A stretch of 64,000 nucleotides of DNA from Ostrinia nubilalis (Eukaryota; Arthropoda; Insecta; Lepidoptera; Crambidae), in assembly GCF_963855985.1 (NCBI RefSeq), contig NC_087099.1:13174001-13238000 (forward strand), read 5' to 3'. The notes beneath the pieces were generated by a model that saw nothing but the letters and a program-made list of their open reading frames with translations, made no database searches and was not told where the DNA came from. This document shows positions 42,161-53,362 of the stretch, piece by piece. The position numbers and the translations under genes were made by a program. Every line of letters begins with the position of its first letter. The stretch's first letter is position 1.

Positions 42161-43069
42161 ACTACGGGAATATTCTCACCTCTCGTTCCCACCACTGCAA
42201 CTCCTGTGTAGCCAGGATCTACAGCTTGACCGCCACAAAAACCCAACTAATGAAGGTCAAGTTTATCCCGGGGGAAAGTTAAACAGTCATTGGACCCGCA
42301 ACGAAATTAATTAGAAGAACATAGGAGGAGTTCGAAATTAAGGTTCAAACGCGCTTGCCGATGAAAACTCACACTCAGCGCGCTGGTTGCGGCAGCCAGT
42401 CAAACATGAGTGACGGTGTATGGGAGCCCGCGCACTAGGCTGCCAAGAGTGTTCATATACCGGTTTGGCTGCCTAGTGCGCGGGTCGCTAAGACGGTGGT
42501 CTACTAAGATCAAGAATGTTTAAAAAAGTATCACAAATTAAGCAGGCTGGTGAAGTGGCTATTTATAGCGACGCGTGACAACAGGTCTTCAAAAATATAA
42601 GATTTATGTAACAAATAAAACTGAAAAACATACAGTGATTTATATACTTAAATAGGCTTATAAATTACATTCGAAATAAGTAACATTTTTTTTAATTTTA
42701 CTTTATAAGTAAGTACTTATCTTTTTTTTGTTTGTAACTTCTATAATATATAACTTCTATATTATTTAGACTATTGTATAGTCTTTTATTCATGACTTTG
42801 CTTGCTAAATATATGATTTCAATTCAAAATCAGACTTTAATTTTAGATTAGAGACAGAATCTATAGTGATTCTCAGTGTTTTTAAACCATTACATTTAAC
42901 ACTCAAGCGACCAAAGGTCAACACGGAAAGGGATCATCAGGGAGTTGATACGGTTACGATCCGTTTCCGGGTTGATAAGTGTGTTTCGTCCTTTATACTC
43001 TGAGCTGCAAATAAGTCGTCCTAGTATAGTACTAAACTAAGTGTTTTATACGTCACGTTTTATTTTTAG

Positions 43070-43317
43070 GTATAAAAATAACATTCGGAGCAACGATGCA
43101 AGGAAACCCTATGATGGTCGTCGACGGGTATCGGTACTACAAGCACCGGGTATATGGTATGAAGACCAGGTGGCATTGCACGTTACACAAGCAGAAATGT
43201 TCGGCGGTGATCTACACTGTTGATAACAAGATTGTCAACGCGAGATTCACACACACTCATGCTAGACAGCTAGAGTCTTATACTAATAAAAGTACAGTCT
43301 TCCCACATTACTGGTAA
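43070..43317 (+). CDS. mod(mdg4): mod(mdg4)-type variable exon V31 (FLYWCH)
   Basis: Acceptor GTTTTATTTTTAG ends at 43069; GT then 81 residues and TAA. Finger: ITFGATMQGNPMMVVDG, YRYYKHRVYG, MKTRWHC, KQKCSAVIYTVDNKIV, THTH in place of HNH. A 16-residue tail (ARQLESYTNK...HYW) follows. Overlapping frame ORFs are shadows. Confidence 0.87.
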
Positions 43318-43396
43318 AAGTTATTCGCTCGTTGAACACTTGTGACGCGACGTTTAATATGGAAATGTGACTTTAAACTACTATGGGCTGAGTGTG

Positions 43397-43550
43397 AGTT
43401 TACATAGTGAGCGCGTTTAAAAAATGTATGAATATTTTAGTTTTTGGACGTTTCCCGCAAGGGGCGCTGTACAATCCGTCATACATTTAATGTCATTTTT
43501 TGACGCGCTCACTAGTGAGCGCGTTTAATGTAAACTCACACTAGGCCCTC
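43397..43550. mobile_element. MITE (GAGTTTACAT ends), inverted copy
   Basis: GTGAGTTTACATAGTGAGCG at the left and AATGTAAACTCACACTAGG at the right; the inner block is the reverse of 36333-36492. Confidence 0.72.
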
Positions 43551-43961
43551 TGTTCAACGGGTGGGTAACTTTTTAATAAGTGTAATTTTTTTAAATATAC
43601 TCGTACACCTCGATCGAGCTAATTGCGCACTTCGTTGGAATGCGACTCTCCTACCTTTAGATCTACCGCTTAACTTAGTCATTGCCTGAGGTATGGTACG
43701 GCACGGGAGGGGTGACATTGACATATTTTGACGTGCATATACCTAAATCTGACTGAGGCATAAAATGTCCTCCTGAACTCATTAATCTCTCTCCATATTC
43801 CGTTCCCAACCTCTATAGTATGTCCACTATACTTAAACTGTATAAATGTATATAAATGTATTATTTCATACTTAAATTTCAATAATATTAAGATATAAAC
43901 CTGTTGTTCTTGTATTTAATATTTTAGTCGTTATGTATTTAGTACTAGTAGTAGTTACCTA

Positions 43962-44218
43962 TCCCATCAAAAACAATACTTGTCAAAAAAACCAAGTCTC
44001 GCAACTCAGTTGTTCTACGGTAAAAAGTTGTGAGATCCATCGCATGAAAACACGTGTAAATTAAATTATTTAGTGCGATGGCCAAGTCAATATATTTATG
44101 TAAAACGTTAAAGATTTCCTGGCCTGGACTTGGTATTACATGGATCTCACAACTTTTTACCGTAGAACAACTGAGTTGCGAGACTTGGTTTTTTTGACAA
44201 GTATTGTTTTTGATGGGA
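43962..44218. mobile_element. Foldback element with perfect 79-bp arms
   Basis: 43962-44040 and 44140-44218 are exact reverse complements by eye (ends TCCCATCAAAAACAATACTT), with a 99-bp centre. Such perfect arms suggest recent insertion or arm correction. Confidence 0.85.
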
Positions 44219-45432
44219 TCTCATTTCTTTTTGTATTTTGTAGACAGCAGTTATGTATCTAGAAAACTGGACCGAAATTGAAAAATTTTACTCGACTTGG
44301 CGGTTGCACTACCGTGCCCCCAAATATTTTAGTTTTTCCTTGATTCATACACCAAACACTACTTATATTCAAAATTTGAAGCTTCTAGGTCTGCTAGAAG
44401 TGCCTTAGAGTTTTGATGATCGGTGAGTCAGTGAGTGACAAAATTAAGTAACTTTGACCCGTTATAATTCTTAAACTACTGGTTCAAATTGAATGAAATT
44501 TTAAATATACCGTGTCTTTACAATGCCTCCATAGCTAATGAAAATTCAGCCTTCTAGTTTTATCCACAACGAAGTTACAGGCAGTCGAAAATGGCCTGAA
44601 TTGCTTCGAGAAAAGGATGGTACGGCCGTGCCGCTTTTTTGCTCGACTTGGTGGGGGCACTGCCGTGCCCCCAGATATCCTATGTCCTCTCCTGATCCTA
44701 ATTTCCTAAATTTAAATCCGTTGCCGAAAATATTTTAATCACCCCGTTTCCCCGTTTTACTCGACTCTGGCACGGCGCATACTGAGCGGATTGCCATAAA
44801 TAAAAAAAAAAAAAAAAAAAAAAAAAAAAGTGTCGCTAACGTTTGACGTTACAAAAACACCCTTCCTATGACGCTCCCATACTTCAAGCACTGTCTGAGC
44901 TATGCGCTGGACGTTTGAAGTACTTGACTTTTCGCTTACTATCCGTCTTAAGTGCGATTAAAAAACGTGGTATACACAGGCTCTAAGGCCAGGGTAATAA
45001 ACGATTAATGTTGAAATATGCATTTTAATGCTGCTTTTATTGGGTACCTACACATCTTTGTGAGTATCTGAAACCCTAGTAGATGATATACTTATATAGA
45101 CGCATTATCCACCAAAAAAAGTACAAACGAAAGTGGAATTTTTGGCGAATATTTTCCGTGCGGCATCAACTGTACTGTGGCTCGCAATACTGTAATACGT
45201 GTACACTGCGGCATCATCGAGCTACGTGGATCGCACGCTTATCATGTCGGATAGCCTTCTGAAGGAATCCACGTAAAGTAGGTACTGTAAATAGGTATTT
45301 TTCTTTGACTAAAGTTAAAGTTCGTTTTAAATTTTTTTCGTAGTCAATTTTTTTATTGATTCGTGATCAGTATAATCAACTCCCTAAATATGGCGAGGAT
45401 GTAAATCATCGCCCTGTATAATTAGGTACTTA
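44219..45432. other. Spacer with dispersed repeat pieces
   Basis: CTCGACTTGG(T/C)GG...GCACTACCGTGCCCCCA occurs twice (44292, 44642); an A run lies at 44802-44829. 45290-45410 is the reverse of 59100-59230. No exon seen. Confidence 0.5.
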
Positions 45433-45618
45433 CAGAGTAAATAAAAATGAGTAGGTTTTAACCGTAACACTGACAAAATTTAGCGTGGATTAGCGGTGAG
45501 GTACGCTGAATTTTGTCAGTGTGTGCGTGCGAGCCGCATACGTATTGGCGCGCGCTCACATACAAACCGCGCTCGGCGTGTTTCTATGAAGATGACCTAC
45601 TCATTTGTATTTACTCTG
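45433..45618. mobile_element. MITE (CAGAGTAAAT ends), second copy
   Basis: Same family as 38527-38705, flanked by GTACTTA at 45426-45432 and 45619-45625. It sits in the intron 40 bp before the psi9 acceptor. Confidence 0.85.
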
Positions 45619-45657
45619 GTACTTATCTCTCTGACATCCCTTTATTAATGTTTACAG

Positions 45658-45881
45658 ACACAAAAATAAAATTCGAACGGTCTTCCAAAGGAATGTGCCA
45701 TTGAGGGTACAAATTCTCTAAGCACATAATATGTGGTTATGGTAAAATAAGATGGCGCTGTTCTTTGCACAGCAGTAAGGGGTGCCATGCTGTGATATAC
45801 ACCATTGAAGACGAGATTATAGCAGTCAAAGGCGAACATAATCACCCTCAAAAACAAAATTATCATAAAAAAACACATTAA
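45658..45881 (+). pseudogene. FLYWCH exon psi9 (in-frame stop)
   Basis: Acceptor TTAATGTTTACAG ends at 45657 and the standard phase gives KIKFERSSKGMCH, then TGA at 45702-45704 just before GYKFSKH. The same frame continues cleanly: GKIRWRC, KGCHAVIYTIEDEII, GEHNHPQ, TAA at 45879-45881. About four residues between the G and GYK are missing, so a small deletion created the stop. Confidence 0.8.
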
Positions 45882-45896
45882 AGGAAAGGCACATTT

Positions 45897-46140
45897 AGCA
45901 ACCCGGAAAGGGATCGTAATCGTATCATTATCAACTCGTGGCGGTTAGTCCGCACCGTAACGTAAACGCCTCGCCTCGCGATTGACAGCGTGCAAAAGGC
46001 AATTAAAGCTCGCGAAAGGCAATAAAAGCTCGCGAAAGGCAATGAAAGCTCGCGAAAGGCAATGAAAGCTCGCGAAAGACAATGAAAGCTCGCGAAAGGC
46101 GATACAGTGTTGATCCCTTTTAGAGTTGATAAGTCTGCTA
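45897..46140. repeat. Repeat element with a 20-21-bp minisatellite
   Basis: Outer parts (AACCCGGAAAGGGATCGTAA; TTGATCCC...GTTGATAAGT) match the 10690 and 42905 elements. Within it, about six tandem units AAAGCTCGCGAAAGGCAATG lie at 46000-46100. Confidence 0.75.
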
Positions 46141-47297
46141 TGACATTTATTTTTAAAAAATCATCTTAAGGCGCTGTTACACTATACGCTAAATTGAGAA
46201 TGTTACTAGGTATGCAAAATCACTTGTAACCTATGTTACAGTTAGGCTTTTACATTTACAAATACATTTGTTTTTATTTCATTCAAAAATACCCAGTAGT
46301 TATGATTTTATAGGCATTTAAAGTTCGCTTAAATATTGAGTCCCGCCGACGGTCACGTGACCCCGCGTGACGTACATTCACAGTGTTCGCTCACTAGAAA
46401 ACGGATATAAACATACTTAATTTTTTTTTTTTTTGTAAATACAAACTTATTATACATATTAACACCCAGACCCATCACAGAAATTAAAATTGAACCAAAC
46501 CCAAACTTGATGCGATTATGTCGTTTTATTGCGAATTACCTTCCAGCTCCATCATCAGACCCTGATTACTATATAGAATTGAAGTACTCATCAATACAAA
46601 ACGAACGAGCCCAAACTCGATGGATTTAAGTCGTTTTATTATGGAGTTCCTATGGCCACCTTCCAGCTCCATCATCAGATCAGCTCCATGTCATCATATT
46701 ATTGCATGGTCATCCAAATCACATGTGTTTGCGAAATTTCAGCTTAATCGGTTGCCTGGAAGTGGGTCTTAATTCAGCTTGCAAGATTCCACCCATACAA
46801 ATATGAGCCAGTCATTGTAATATGACGTCACGCGCATAAAATGGCGGGCCGGCCGCCGCCCGCACTTTTAAAATTCAATATCTTGGAAACTAATTGACGT
46901 ATCGAAATAATTCTTTCACGTGTATTTTTTATTTTTAACAGAGAATACAGAAAGCTAAAAAACAAAATTAGTGAACATTCTTCATTGACGGAGACAAAGC
47001 GAGCCTGCACCCCGAAGTATGGGCGATGCGCGGCGAAATTAACTGAAGTGCGTGTTTACACTATATTTCTCGATCAATTTCCCGAATAGTGTAACTGCGC
47101 CATTAGAGTAAGTTTCACGAATTTCACCTGTTTTGTAGGTTTAATAGATTACATATTAAATTTTATTTAAAAATTATCTGTTTTTTTAACATGCATTGCT
47201 CTGGTTTAAATAAATAAATGGATTCGTTCATCGCATTATTTTTTATGAATGATGAAATAATGGGTTGAGATTGCACGTTGTGATTTGGCGAGTATAA
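46141..47297. other. Spacer before V32
   Basis: 46420-46560 carries a repeat (TTATACATATTAACACCCAG) seen also near 51285 and 52325. The rest is unassigned; no FLYWCH exon. The CGTGACCCCGCGTGACGTAC stretch at 46350 is locally GC-rich. Confidence 0.45.
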
Positions 47298-47418
47298 GGC
47301 TAAATTGCACCAGCTTATTTTAACCGTGACTATAACCATAACCGGTGTTAATTGTATGGAGTTTGACAGACTTTTGACGTTTGTTAAAGTTAAAGCAAGA
47401 TGGTGAACCCAGCCTAAG
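47298..47418. mobile_element. MITE of the GGTTGCACCA family
   Basis: AAGGCTAAATTGCACCAGC to GATGGTGAACCCAGCCTAAG, with TTGACAGACTTTTGACGTTT inside. Confidence 0.65.
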
Positions 47419-47496
47419 TTCTTGTTTTTACTTTTTCACTATACATTTTATTTTTTATTTTTTGTCTTTCATTAATACATCGTTAATTAATTACAG

Positions 47497-47759
47497 AGCT
47501 GGCATTATCGCATACATTAACACAAACTGCGATTAAATCCTTACGTGAGGCACTGAAAAGGAGTTTACCTGAGAAATGTCTTGAACAAGGACTTTCCACA
47601 GACTTGAATGCACCAAAACGTTCTACAGGCAGGTGTTCCATATGTCCTCGGAAAAATGACAAGAAAACCACCATGAGGTGCCATTTGTGTACCAAACTGA
47701 TGTGTGGCAAGCACATGAAGAGAATTTGTGATAAGTGCTCTTCATTCATTAACTTGTAG
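47497..47759 (+). CDS. mod(mdg4): Variable exon V32: piggyBac-type cysteine-rich domain
   Basis: Not FLYWCH. Acceptor TTAATTAATTACAG ends at 47496; AG then 86 residues and TAG, in exactly the phase of the FLYWCH exons. Residues 1-44 are a basic leader (TQTAIKSLREALKRSLPEK). Residues 45-80 bind metal by pattern: C46-x2-C49-x11-C61-x2-C64-x4-C69-x2-H72-x4-C77-x2-C80. That spacing is the one of the C-terminal cysteine-rich (cross-brace) domain of piggyBac transposases, which recognises transposon ends or chromatin. No transposase core is present nearby. It could be an exonised piggyBac tail adopted by the locus, or a piece of an old, otherwise lost element. The shared phase and clean frame favour adoption. 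Confidence 0.72.
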
Positions 47760-47826
47760 TTTCTTAAATAAATAAATAAATGTCACTAAGGTAACAAAGA
47801 ATTATGGATACTACAATTTTATTGTG

Positions 47827-48203
47827 AACTAGCGACCGCCCGCGACTTCGTACGCGTGGACCTGGTTTTACCCCTTAGTTCGTAAAATCTCTTGTTTGAT
47901 ATCATGTTGATAGATGGCGTTTCACGGCTTCCCCCGCATGAATATTTACGAACGTCTAAAACAGTGGTTTGTCCAGTGCTCTAGATGGCGCTTTATAGAC
48001 ACGTCTTATTTATTTATTGAAATTTATTTGTCACATATCGTCATAAATTATAGCCTATATGTTAATCTGGGTTATAAACAATAATACTGTAAAGTTTCAA
48101 CAAAATCCGTTCTGTGGTTTTTGCGTGAAAGAGTAACAAACATCCAGACATCATGACATCCAGACATTCAAACTTTCGCATTTTTAATATTAGTAGGATG
48201 TTA
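47827..48203 (-). mobile_element. Helitron-type element (minus)
   Basis: ACTAGCGACCGCCCGCGACT at one end and TTTTTAATATTAGTAGGA at the other: the reverse of the family ends. Non-coding. The rest to 48700 is unassigned. Confidence 0.7.
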
Positions 48204-48792
48204 CAATAACAGAACCTTTGCGAGAGACTGGTGTCTAAACTAGGGTAATCCCTGTGTGATAGATGACCAGGCCCTCAACTTGCTGCTTAAACTGAAAGTG
48301 CGAAGAGTGATCACAAGTACTTGTACAAATGTACCTACATCCCTAAACATAACTACGTGATACAGATAGTATGATATAATTAAGAGTGTGTGTGTTTTGT
48401 GTGTCAAGCATGTGAGCCTATGTTAATGTGTGTGTGGTGTAGTATGAATGAGCCCTCATAACAAAACCTTCAACAAATCTTCAGCTTCCCCATAGTCCAA
48501 ACTCAACAGCCACTCAAGTATCAGTTTTCTTAGCAATAAAGGTAACTTTCTATGTAATAATTGGCATGGCACGCCAAATAAATTATACTTGATACAAATA
48601 ATTTATTATAAATTATGAATCATTACTTATTACTGACTTGTATTAAAATTGACGAAAATAAACATTATTTCAGGATGTCGCAACTATATTTTCACTATCC
48701 TGCTTTTAATATCATTAAAAACGTTATGTTGCCAGTAATAAATTCAACAAGGGGTAGAAACGGGTATATTATTACAATATTCTTTCTTTCAG

Positions 48793-49142
48793 GCGCTATT
48801 AAAGAAGAAATGGACTCAAATAGCCGTAAGAAGAATAGAAAGAAGAAACAAACGAGAGAAGAAAGATTAGAACAGAAAAGGCTTGCTCAAAGAAGGCTAT
48901 ATGCAAAAATCAGAAATGACCCACTACTCTATGAAGAGCACAAGGCTAAACAAAGAGCCATTTACTGTGAAAGAAAAGCAGCTAAGAAGATCTTGCCAGT
49001 TAGTGAGATGTCACCCAAAGATCAAAAAGTCATCCGCAAACGTAGCCGAGAGAGCTCTAGAGCGTATTATCAAAGAAAAAAAATGCATAAGCAACTTGAA
49101 GTGATGTTAGAAGAAAAAAGTCCATCGGAATCGGAAAGCTGA
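48793..49142 (+). CDS. mod(mdg4): Variable exon V33: highly basic, non-FLYWCH
   Basis: Acceptor TTCTTTCTTTCAG ends at 48792; GC then 115 residues and TGA, again in the shared phase. It has no zinc ligands. Residues 11-65 are a run of Arg/Lys (RKKNRKKKQTREERLEQKRL) with helix-like spacing; LYAKIRNDPLLYEEHKAKQR follows, then SEMSPKDQKVIRKRSRESSR and YYQRKK. This R-rich RxxxNDPxxYxxxK...MSPxxxxxxRKxxR pattern resembles a DNA-binding-like insect domain found on unrelated proteins; I cannot name the family surely. The C-terminus is acidic (EEKSPSESES). An ORF reading starts earlier in the intron, but the splice site is the better start. Confidence 0.72.
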
Positions 49143-49662
49143 TGGCAAATACGGACAAATAATAATTTGTGTTTTATTCACTGTATTAGTTAGATACTTA
49201 TTCGGTAGTAATAAAACTAATAAATAATAATAGGAAACTAAAAATACAGTCGAAATGTATGCATAAATTCTTCTAGTTTCATTATAATACATGGAAAATG
49301 TAAATGAAAATAACTTTATTGTGTCTTAAACAATCCTCATGGTATCTATAATCCTAGTCATTCCCCGTTTCTGAATTGAAACTTTTAGCCTGAGCATGCT
49401 CATTCTAAGCCTAGTTTTATTGGCTTAGGACCCGCAGTGAAATTAATCAGAAGAACATTTCGAAGGAGTTCGCAGTTTTTTTTGTTGTTCGAGGGTTATA
49501 CGCGACTTTATCCTGCCGACTGTTACTGCTTCTTTGCCTGGCCCATTCCCATTATTTGGGATCGGCCCACCTTATCATGAGTCTCCAGGCGGCTCGCTCC
49601 TGCGTCGTCTCTGTATCTGTTACTTAACTTTTATACTCTTACATGTTACATTAATGTTTCAG
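49143..49662. other. Spacer between V33 and V34
   Basis: 49425-49480 (GGACCCGCAGTGAAATTAAT) repeats 42290-42330; 49520-49610 is a GC-richer dispersed fragment (CCCATTATTTGGGATCGGCC). No exon. Confidence 0.45.
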
Positions 49663-49868
49663 AGGCAATCTTAATAGCAGCTCTGGGCAGGCAAGGCAGG
49701 TCGGTGCTGCTCCTCAATGGCTACAAGTTCTCCAGGCACAAGGACTTGGTGGACAGAATCCGGTGGAGGTGCACCTCCCACTCTCGAGGCTGCCCAGCTG
49801 TGGCCTACAGCGACAAGTTGAACAGCGCCATAATAGTGACAAGACATGCGCATTCCCATTACCGCTGA
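49663..49868 (+). CDS. mod(mdg4): mod(mdg4)-type variable exon V34 (FLYWCH, YSDK group)
   Basis: Acceptor TTAATGTTTCAG ends at 49662; AG then 67 residues and TGA. Finger: ILIAALGRQGRSVLLLNG, YKFSRHKDL, DRIRWRC, RGCPAVAYSDKLNSAIIV, HAHSH. It is GC-rich and pairs with V35 by RIRWRCTxHSxGC and YSDK. No start codon. Confidence 0.86.
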
Positions 49869-50280
49869 AGGGATTATTGTCCCTTCATCATAGATCTTCA
49901 TCACAATAGTGATGATGACTGGGTAATGAAATCGAAATTCTATTTAGTCCGTCAGACAGATAATAAAAAAATATTGGACACGTATTTTTTAATTTTTTTC
50001 ATAATCGAATACAGTATTATATTGGGATTACTAATGTTTGGCCAAAAAACGTTTCCCAAATTATCTGTTATTATATGTTAAGTGTCAATTTGACCAAACA
50101 AATTATTTGGAATATAATATTTGGCAACATAAAACATTTGCTATATAAACATTTGCCAAGTAAAATTTGGCCAAATGATAATTTGACCAAATAAATTAGT
50201 TGCGGAAAGTACAGTTGCTAAAAGTTCATTTGGGTAATGAAACTTTGGCGATAAGTTGTTTGCGAAGTGAAATTTGGCGT

Positions 50281-50767
50281 GAACGTCAGAATGGCGGGTG
50301 TATGGTCACAGAAATGATTAATATAAATATGAATTTTTAATACCTGAGGTGTACCTTTATGTACCTTTAGTTATTAATTTTGTACTTCCCTAAAACGGGA
50401 ACAATTTAAATTACAAAATGAGCCGCCAACCTGATATCAGGTTGGCGGGTGTATGCTGAAATTGGACGAAACAGGTAAGTTATGGTTTTCTTATATTTAC
50501 CATTATTTAGTACCTCGAATGTACCTCACAAATATATTATTATAAACCAAATGCGACGAATAATTAACGAGAAAATCGATACGAAAAATTTGATGTCCAC
50601 TATTTTTTTGATGACCACCATTTCTTTTAACAAGTTAAAAAGTTGATACTGACACAGATAATACATACCGTAGTATTTTTAAGTGTGTTTTTTATGGCAC
50701 GCACAATAATTGAGCATTTTCCAATGCCATTAATTTGCTAAAATCTAAAAGTATTGATTGATAGTAG
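50281..50767. repeat. Left arm of a ~485-bp inverted repeat
   Basis: GAACGTCAGAATGGCGGGTG ... reads as the reverse complement of 53363-53847, differing by a few bases. The arm holds a 26-bp perfect palindrome (two CCGCCAACCTGAT halves) at 50423-50448. Before it (50040-50277) lies a patchwork of short TTTGGC-AA and TTTGACCAAA-like units. Confidence 0.85.
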
Positions 50768-51284
50768 AGCCAAGTGCTCTGCTGTACCTATAGGTCTACC
50801 AGAATCTCATGGCAAACAAAAATATTGGAAAAGTGTGGCTTTCATAAGGAAATTGTATAGGGCTGTATTGTCACCTGTCAAAACAAATTATAGATGACCC
50901 ACGTTGAACTGTCCCACCAAACTTAATGACAGGGGGGCGCTAAAATCGATCAATTAAATGGTTTCCAACATGGCAAAAATCGGAACCAGCGATCCAGTAT
51001 TGACGGTGGCGCCTCATTGTCAATGTCATGGATAGGACAGTTCAGAATTTTGGAACTATACGAGATTTGTCAACCACTGCAAAAGTTTTGTGAATCTTCA
51101 TGATTATTTGTTATTTTTGTGAAAATATCGAAAAAAACTCAAGCGAGTTATTAATAATAATAATAATAAATCGTTGGACAATTTCACACAGCGCCAGCTA
51201 GCCCCAAAGTAAGCAACTTAATGCTTGTGTTATGGGTGCTAGCTTAACGGATATACATACTTTTTTTTTTAGATACATACATAT

Positions 51285-51415
51285 TATACATAGTAACACC
51301 CTGACCCGTCACAGAAATTAAAATTCATCATTTAAATTTCTGCCCGGCCGGGAATCGAACCCGGGACCTCTCGGCATAGTAGTCAATTCTGAACCACTAC
51401 ACCAAACGGCCGACT
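51285..51415 (-). mobile_element. tRNA-derived SINE (minus)
   Basis: On the minus strand: TTGGTGTAGTGGTTCAGAA (A box) and CCGGGTTCGATTCCCGGCC (B box, T-arm). A diverged partner is at 52320-52475. The tRNA head cannot be called a working tRNA: the tail and lack of an acceptor stem fit a SINE. Confidence 0.78.
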
Positions 51416-52029
51416 AAATTATTATGAGTTATGTTATCAATGTGTATTGTAAAATATGGCGTAATTTAAACTCAATCTTTGATTTTAAAGCACATTTAGT
51501 TTATTACCCGACTGCGTCAGAAATAGGGTTATGTTTATTTTTAAGTATTTTTCTTACTTAGTAGCTGCTTTATTGGGGTTTACAGGTGAATTTCACAAAT
51601 TGGTGCAGAGGAATGGTGAAAATGTGAGAATGTAAAGAAAGTTGAAAAGATTTCATCAAGCAAAATCATTATTATTCATCAAGCAAGATTGAATAATAAA
51701 ATTGAAATGCTGGAAGAGCGATTTATAATAAATACCTTATCTTGATCAGCTGTTGAAGAATTCAGGACAATAAATGGGTCAGCACTGGCCCTGTATGTAT
51801 TGTCCTGAAGCAGTGGTAGGGTTAATACTGGGACGTGTAAAAGTGCTTTTTTAAAGTCTACTTACAGAAATAAATGAGTTTTACTGAGTTTTTACAGAGT
51901 TTTTTTAATAAGAAATAATAAATAAATAATATCCTTGGACATTTTACACTGCGCTTCTAGTCCCAAACTAAGCAAAGCTTGTACTATAGGTACTAGACAA
52001 CGGATATAAACATACTTAAATACTTTTCT

Positions 52030-52330
52030 TTGTCATCATCATCATCATCATCATTATTTCAGCCATAGGACGCCCACTGCTGAACATAGGCCTCCCCCAA
52101 TGCTTTCCATGTTGATCGATTGGTAGCGGCCTGCGTCCCTGCGCTTCCCTGCTACCTTTACGATGTCGTCGGTCCACCTTGTAGGTGAACGTCCCACGCT
52201 GCGTTTTCCGGTACGCGGCCTCCATTCCAGAACCTTTCTGCCCCATCGGCCGTCAGTTCTGCGTACTATGTGCCCTGCCCATTGCCACTTCAGCTTGCTA
52301 ATCCGTCGGGCCTTGTCCTTTTCTTTGTAA
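52030..52330 (-). mobile_element. RTE-type LINE 3' fragment (minus)
   Basis: Minus frame reads RISKLKWQWAGHIVRRTDGR, then RPRTGKRSVGRSPTRWTDD, GGGLCSAVG and the (ATG)n tail (TCATCATCATCATC at 52034). Same element end as 28270-30439. Confidence 0.85.
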
Positions 52331-52564
52331 ATCATACATATTATACATAGAAATCACCCAGTCCAATACAAAGAAATATGTTTAGGCATACAAATGTTTG
52401 TACTGTGCGATAATCGAAACCGCAACCTCCGGAATAGTAGTCCGTTTCGAAACACTACACAAACGGCCGACTAAAATGCAAGTGGAGTTCTTAGAATCGT
52501 TTTCTAGTTTTTTTTATCCACAACGAGGAAGCTCTGAATGAAGTGATAAGTTATAAGTATGATA

Positions 52565-52985
52565 CATAATAAAATTAGATTTTCTGTTTTTGTTTTTTTT
52601 TCGTCTTATTTCTTCTTGTTATTTTTTTTCTTTCATCTTCTCATGTTTTATTTCTTTTTATCCTTTTTTTTGTCTTATTCTTCATTCATTTATTCTTTCT
52701 TCGTATTTCATCTTCTTTTTATTATTTTTATTCTTCTTATCTTTCTTCTTATCATAAAGATATATATCAAGAAGAAGAAACAAGAAATAAATAAAAAAAA
52801 CGAAGAAAAAAGAAAATAATAATATACAGAAGATAAAAAAGAAATAAGACAAAAAAAAACAAGAAATGAAGACGGAAGAAGATAATAATAATAATGAGAA
52901 GAACCATGGGAAAAATAATAAGAATAGAAGACGAGGGAGAAGAGACAATAAAATTAGAAGAAGAAGACGAAGACGTCACGAATAA
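52565..52985. repeat. Pyrimidine tract followed by purine tract
   Basis: About 190 bases of nearly pure T/C (52575-52756) then about 210 of nearly pure A/G (52768-52975), meeting at TCATAAAGATATATATCA. It can pair as a long imperfect hairpin. The ORFs over it are low-complexity shadows. Confidence 0.8.
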
Positions 52986-53022
52986 TAGTTCCAATAGGCT
53001 AAATGACAAAATTTCAATTATT

Positions 53023-53258
53023 TGTCCGTCAGACAGATATTAGAAAATATTAGACTCATATTTTTTATTTTCTTTCATAATTAAATAATAACAGTCCTAC
53101 ATCGAGTTGAAAAGGCGCGTTATGTCACGCTTGAGTAGATTTTTTTACTCAAAAGTGACGTCACGCGACATTTCAACTCAATATAATACTGTAATTATTA
53201 GATTATGAAAAATAAATGTTTCTAAAATATTTTTATTATCTGTCTGACGGACTAATTT
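53023..53258. mobile_element. MITE (TCCGTCAGACAGATA ends)
   Basis: TGTCCGTCAGACAGATATTA at the left, TATCTGTCTGACGGA at the right; inside, GTGACGTCACGCGACATTTC faces its own inverse. A partial copy at 49945-50000 shares the left end. Confidence 0.72.
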
Positions 53259-53362
53259 AATTTTGATTTCATTACCAGTCAACAACCCTATTGTTGCCAC
53301 GTTGGACAACCTTATGACATTTACAGCAGGGCGCTACCACAGAAAAAAAAAAGTACTACGGC

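Noticed and set aside
45897..46140. CRISPR-like regular repeat
   Set aside because: The ~20-bp units are directly tandem without spacers, inside an insect repeat; it is a minisatellite.
48615..48792. Upstream ATG frame joined to V33
   Set aside because: The TTCTTTCTTTCAG acceptor and shared phase explain the exon better; the upstream part lacks any motif.
51285..51415. Possible tRNA gene on the minus strand
   Set aside because: Boxes A and B are good, but the head continues into repeat sequence shared with 46420 and 52325, as in a SINE.
52559..53009. Several Ser/Phe-rich and Lys-rich ORFs
   Set aside because: They cover a pyrimidine/purine low-complexity tract on both strands; there is no domain, splice phase or codon signal.
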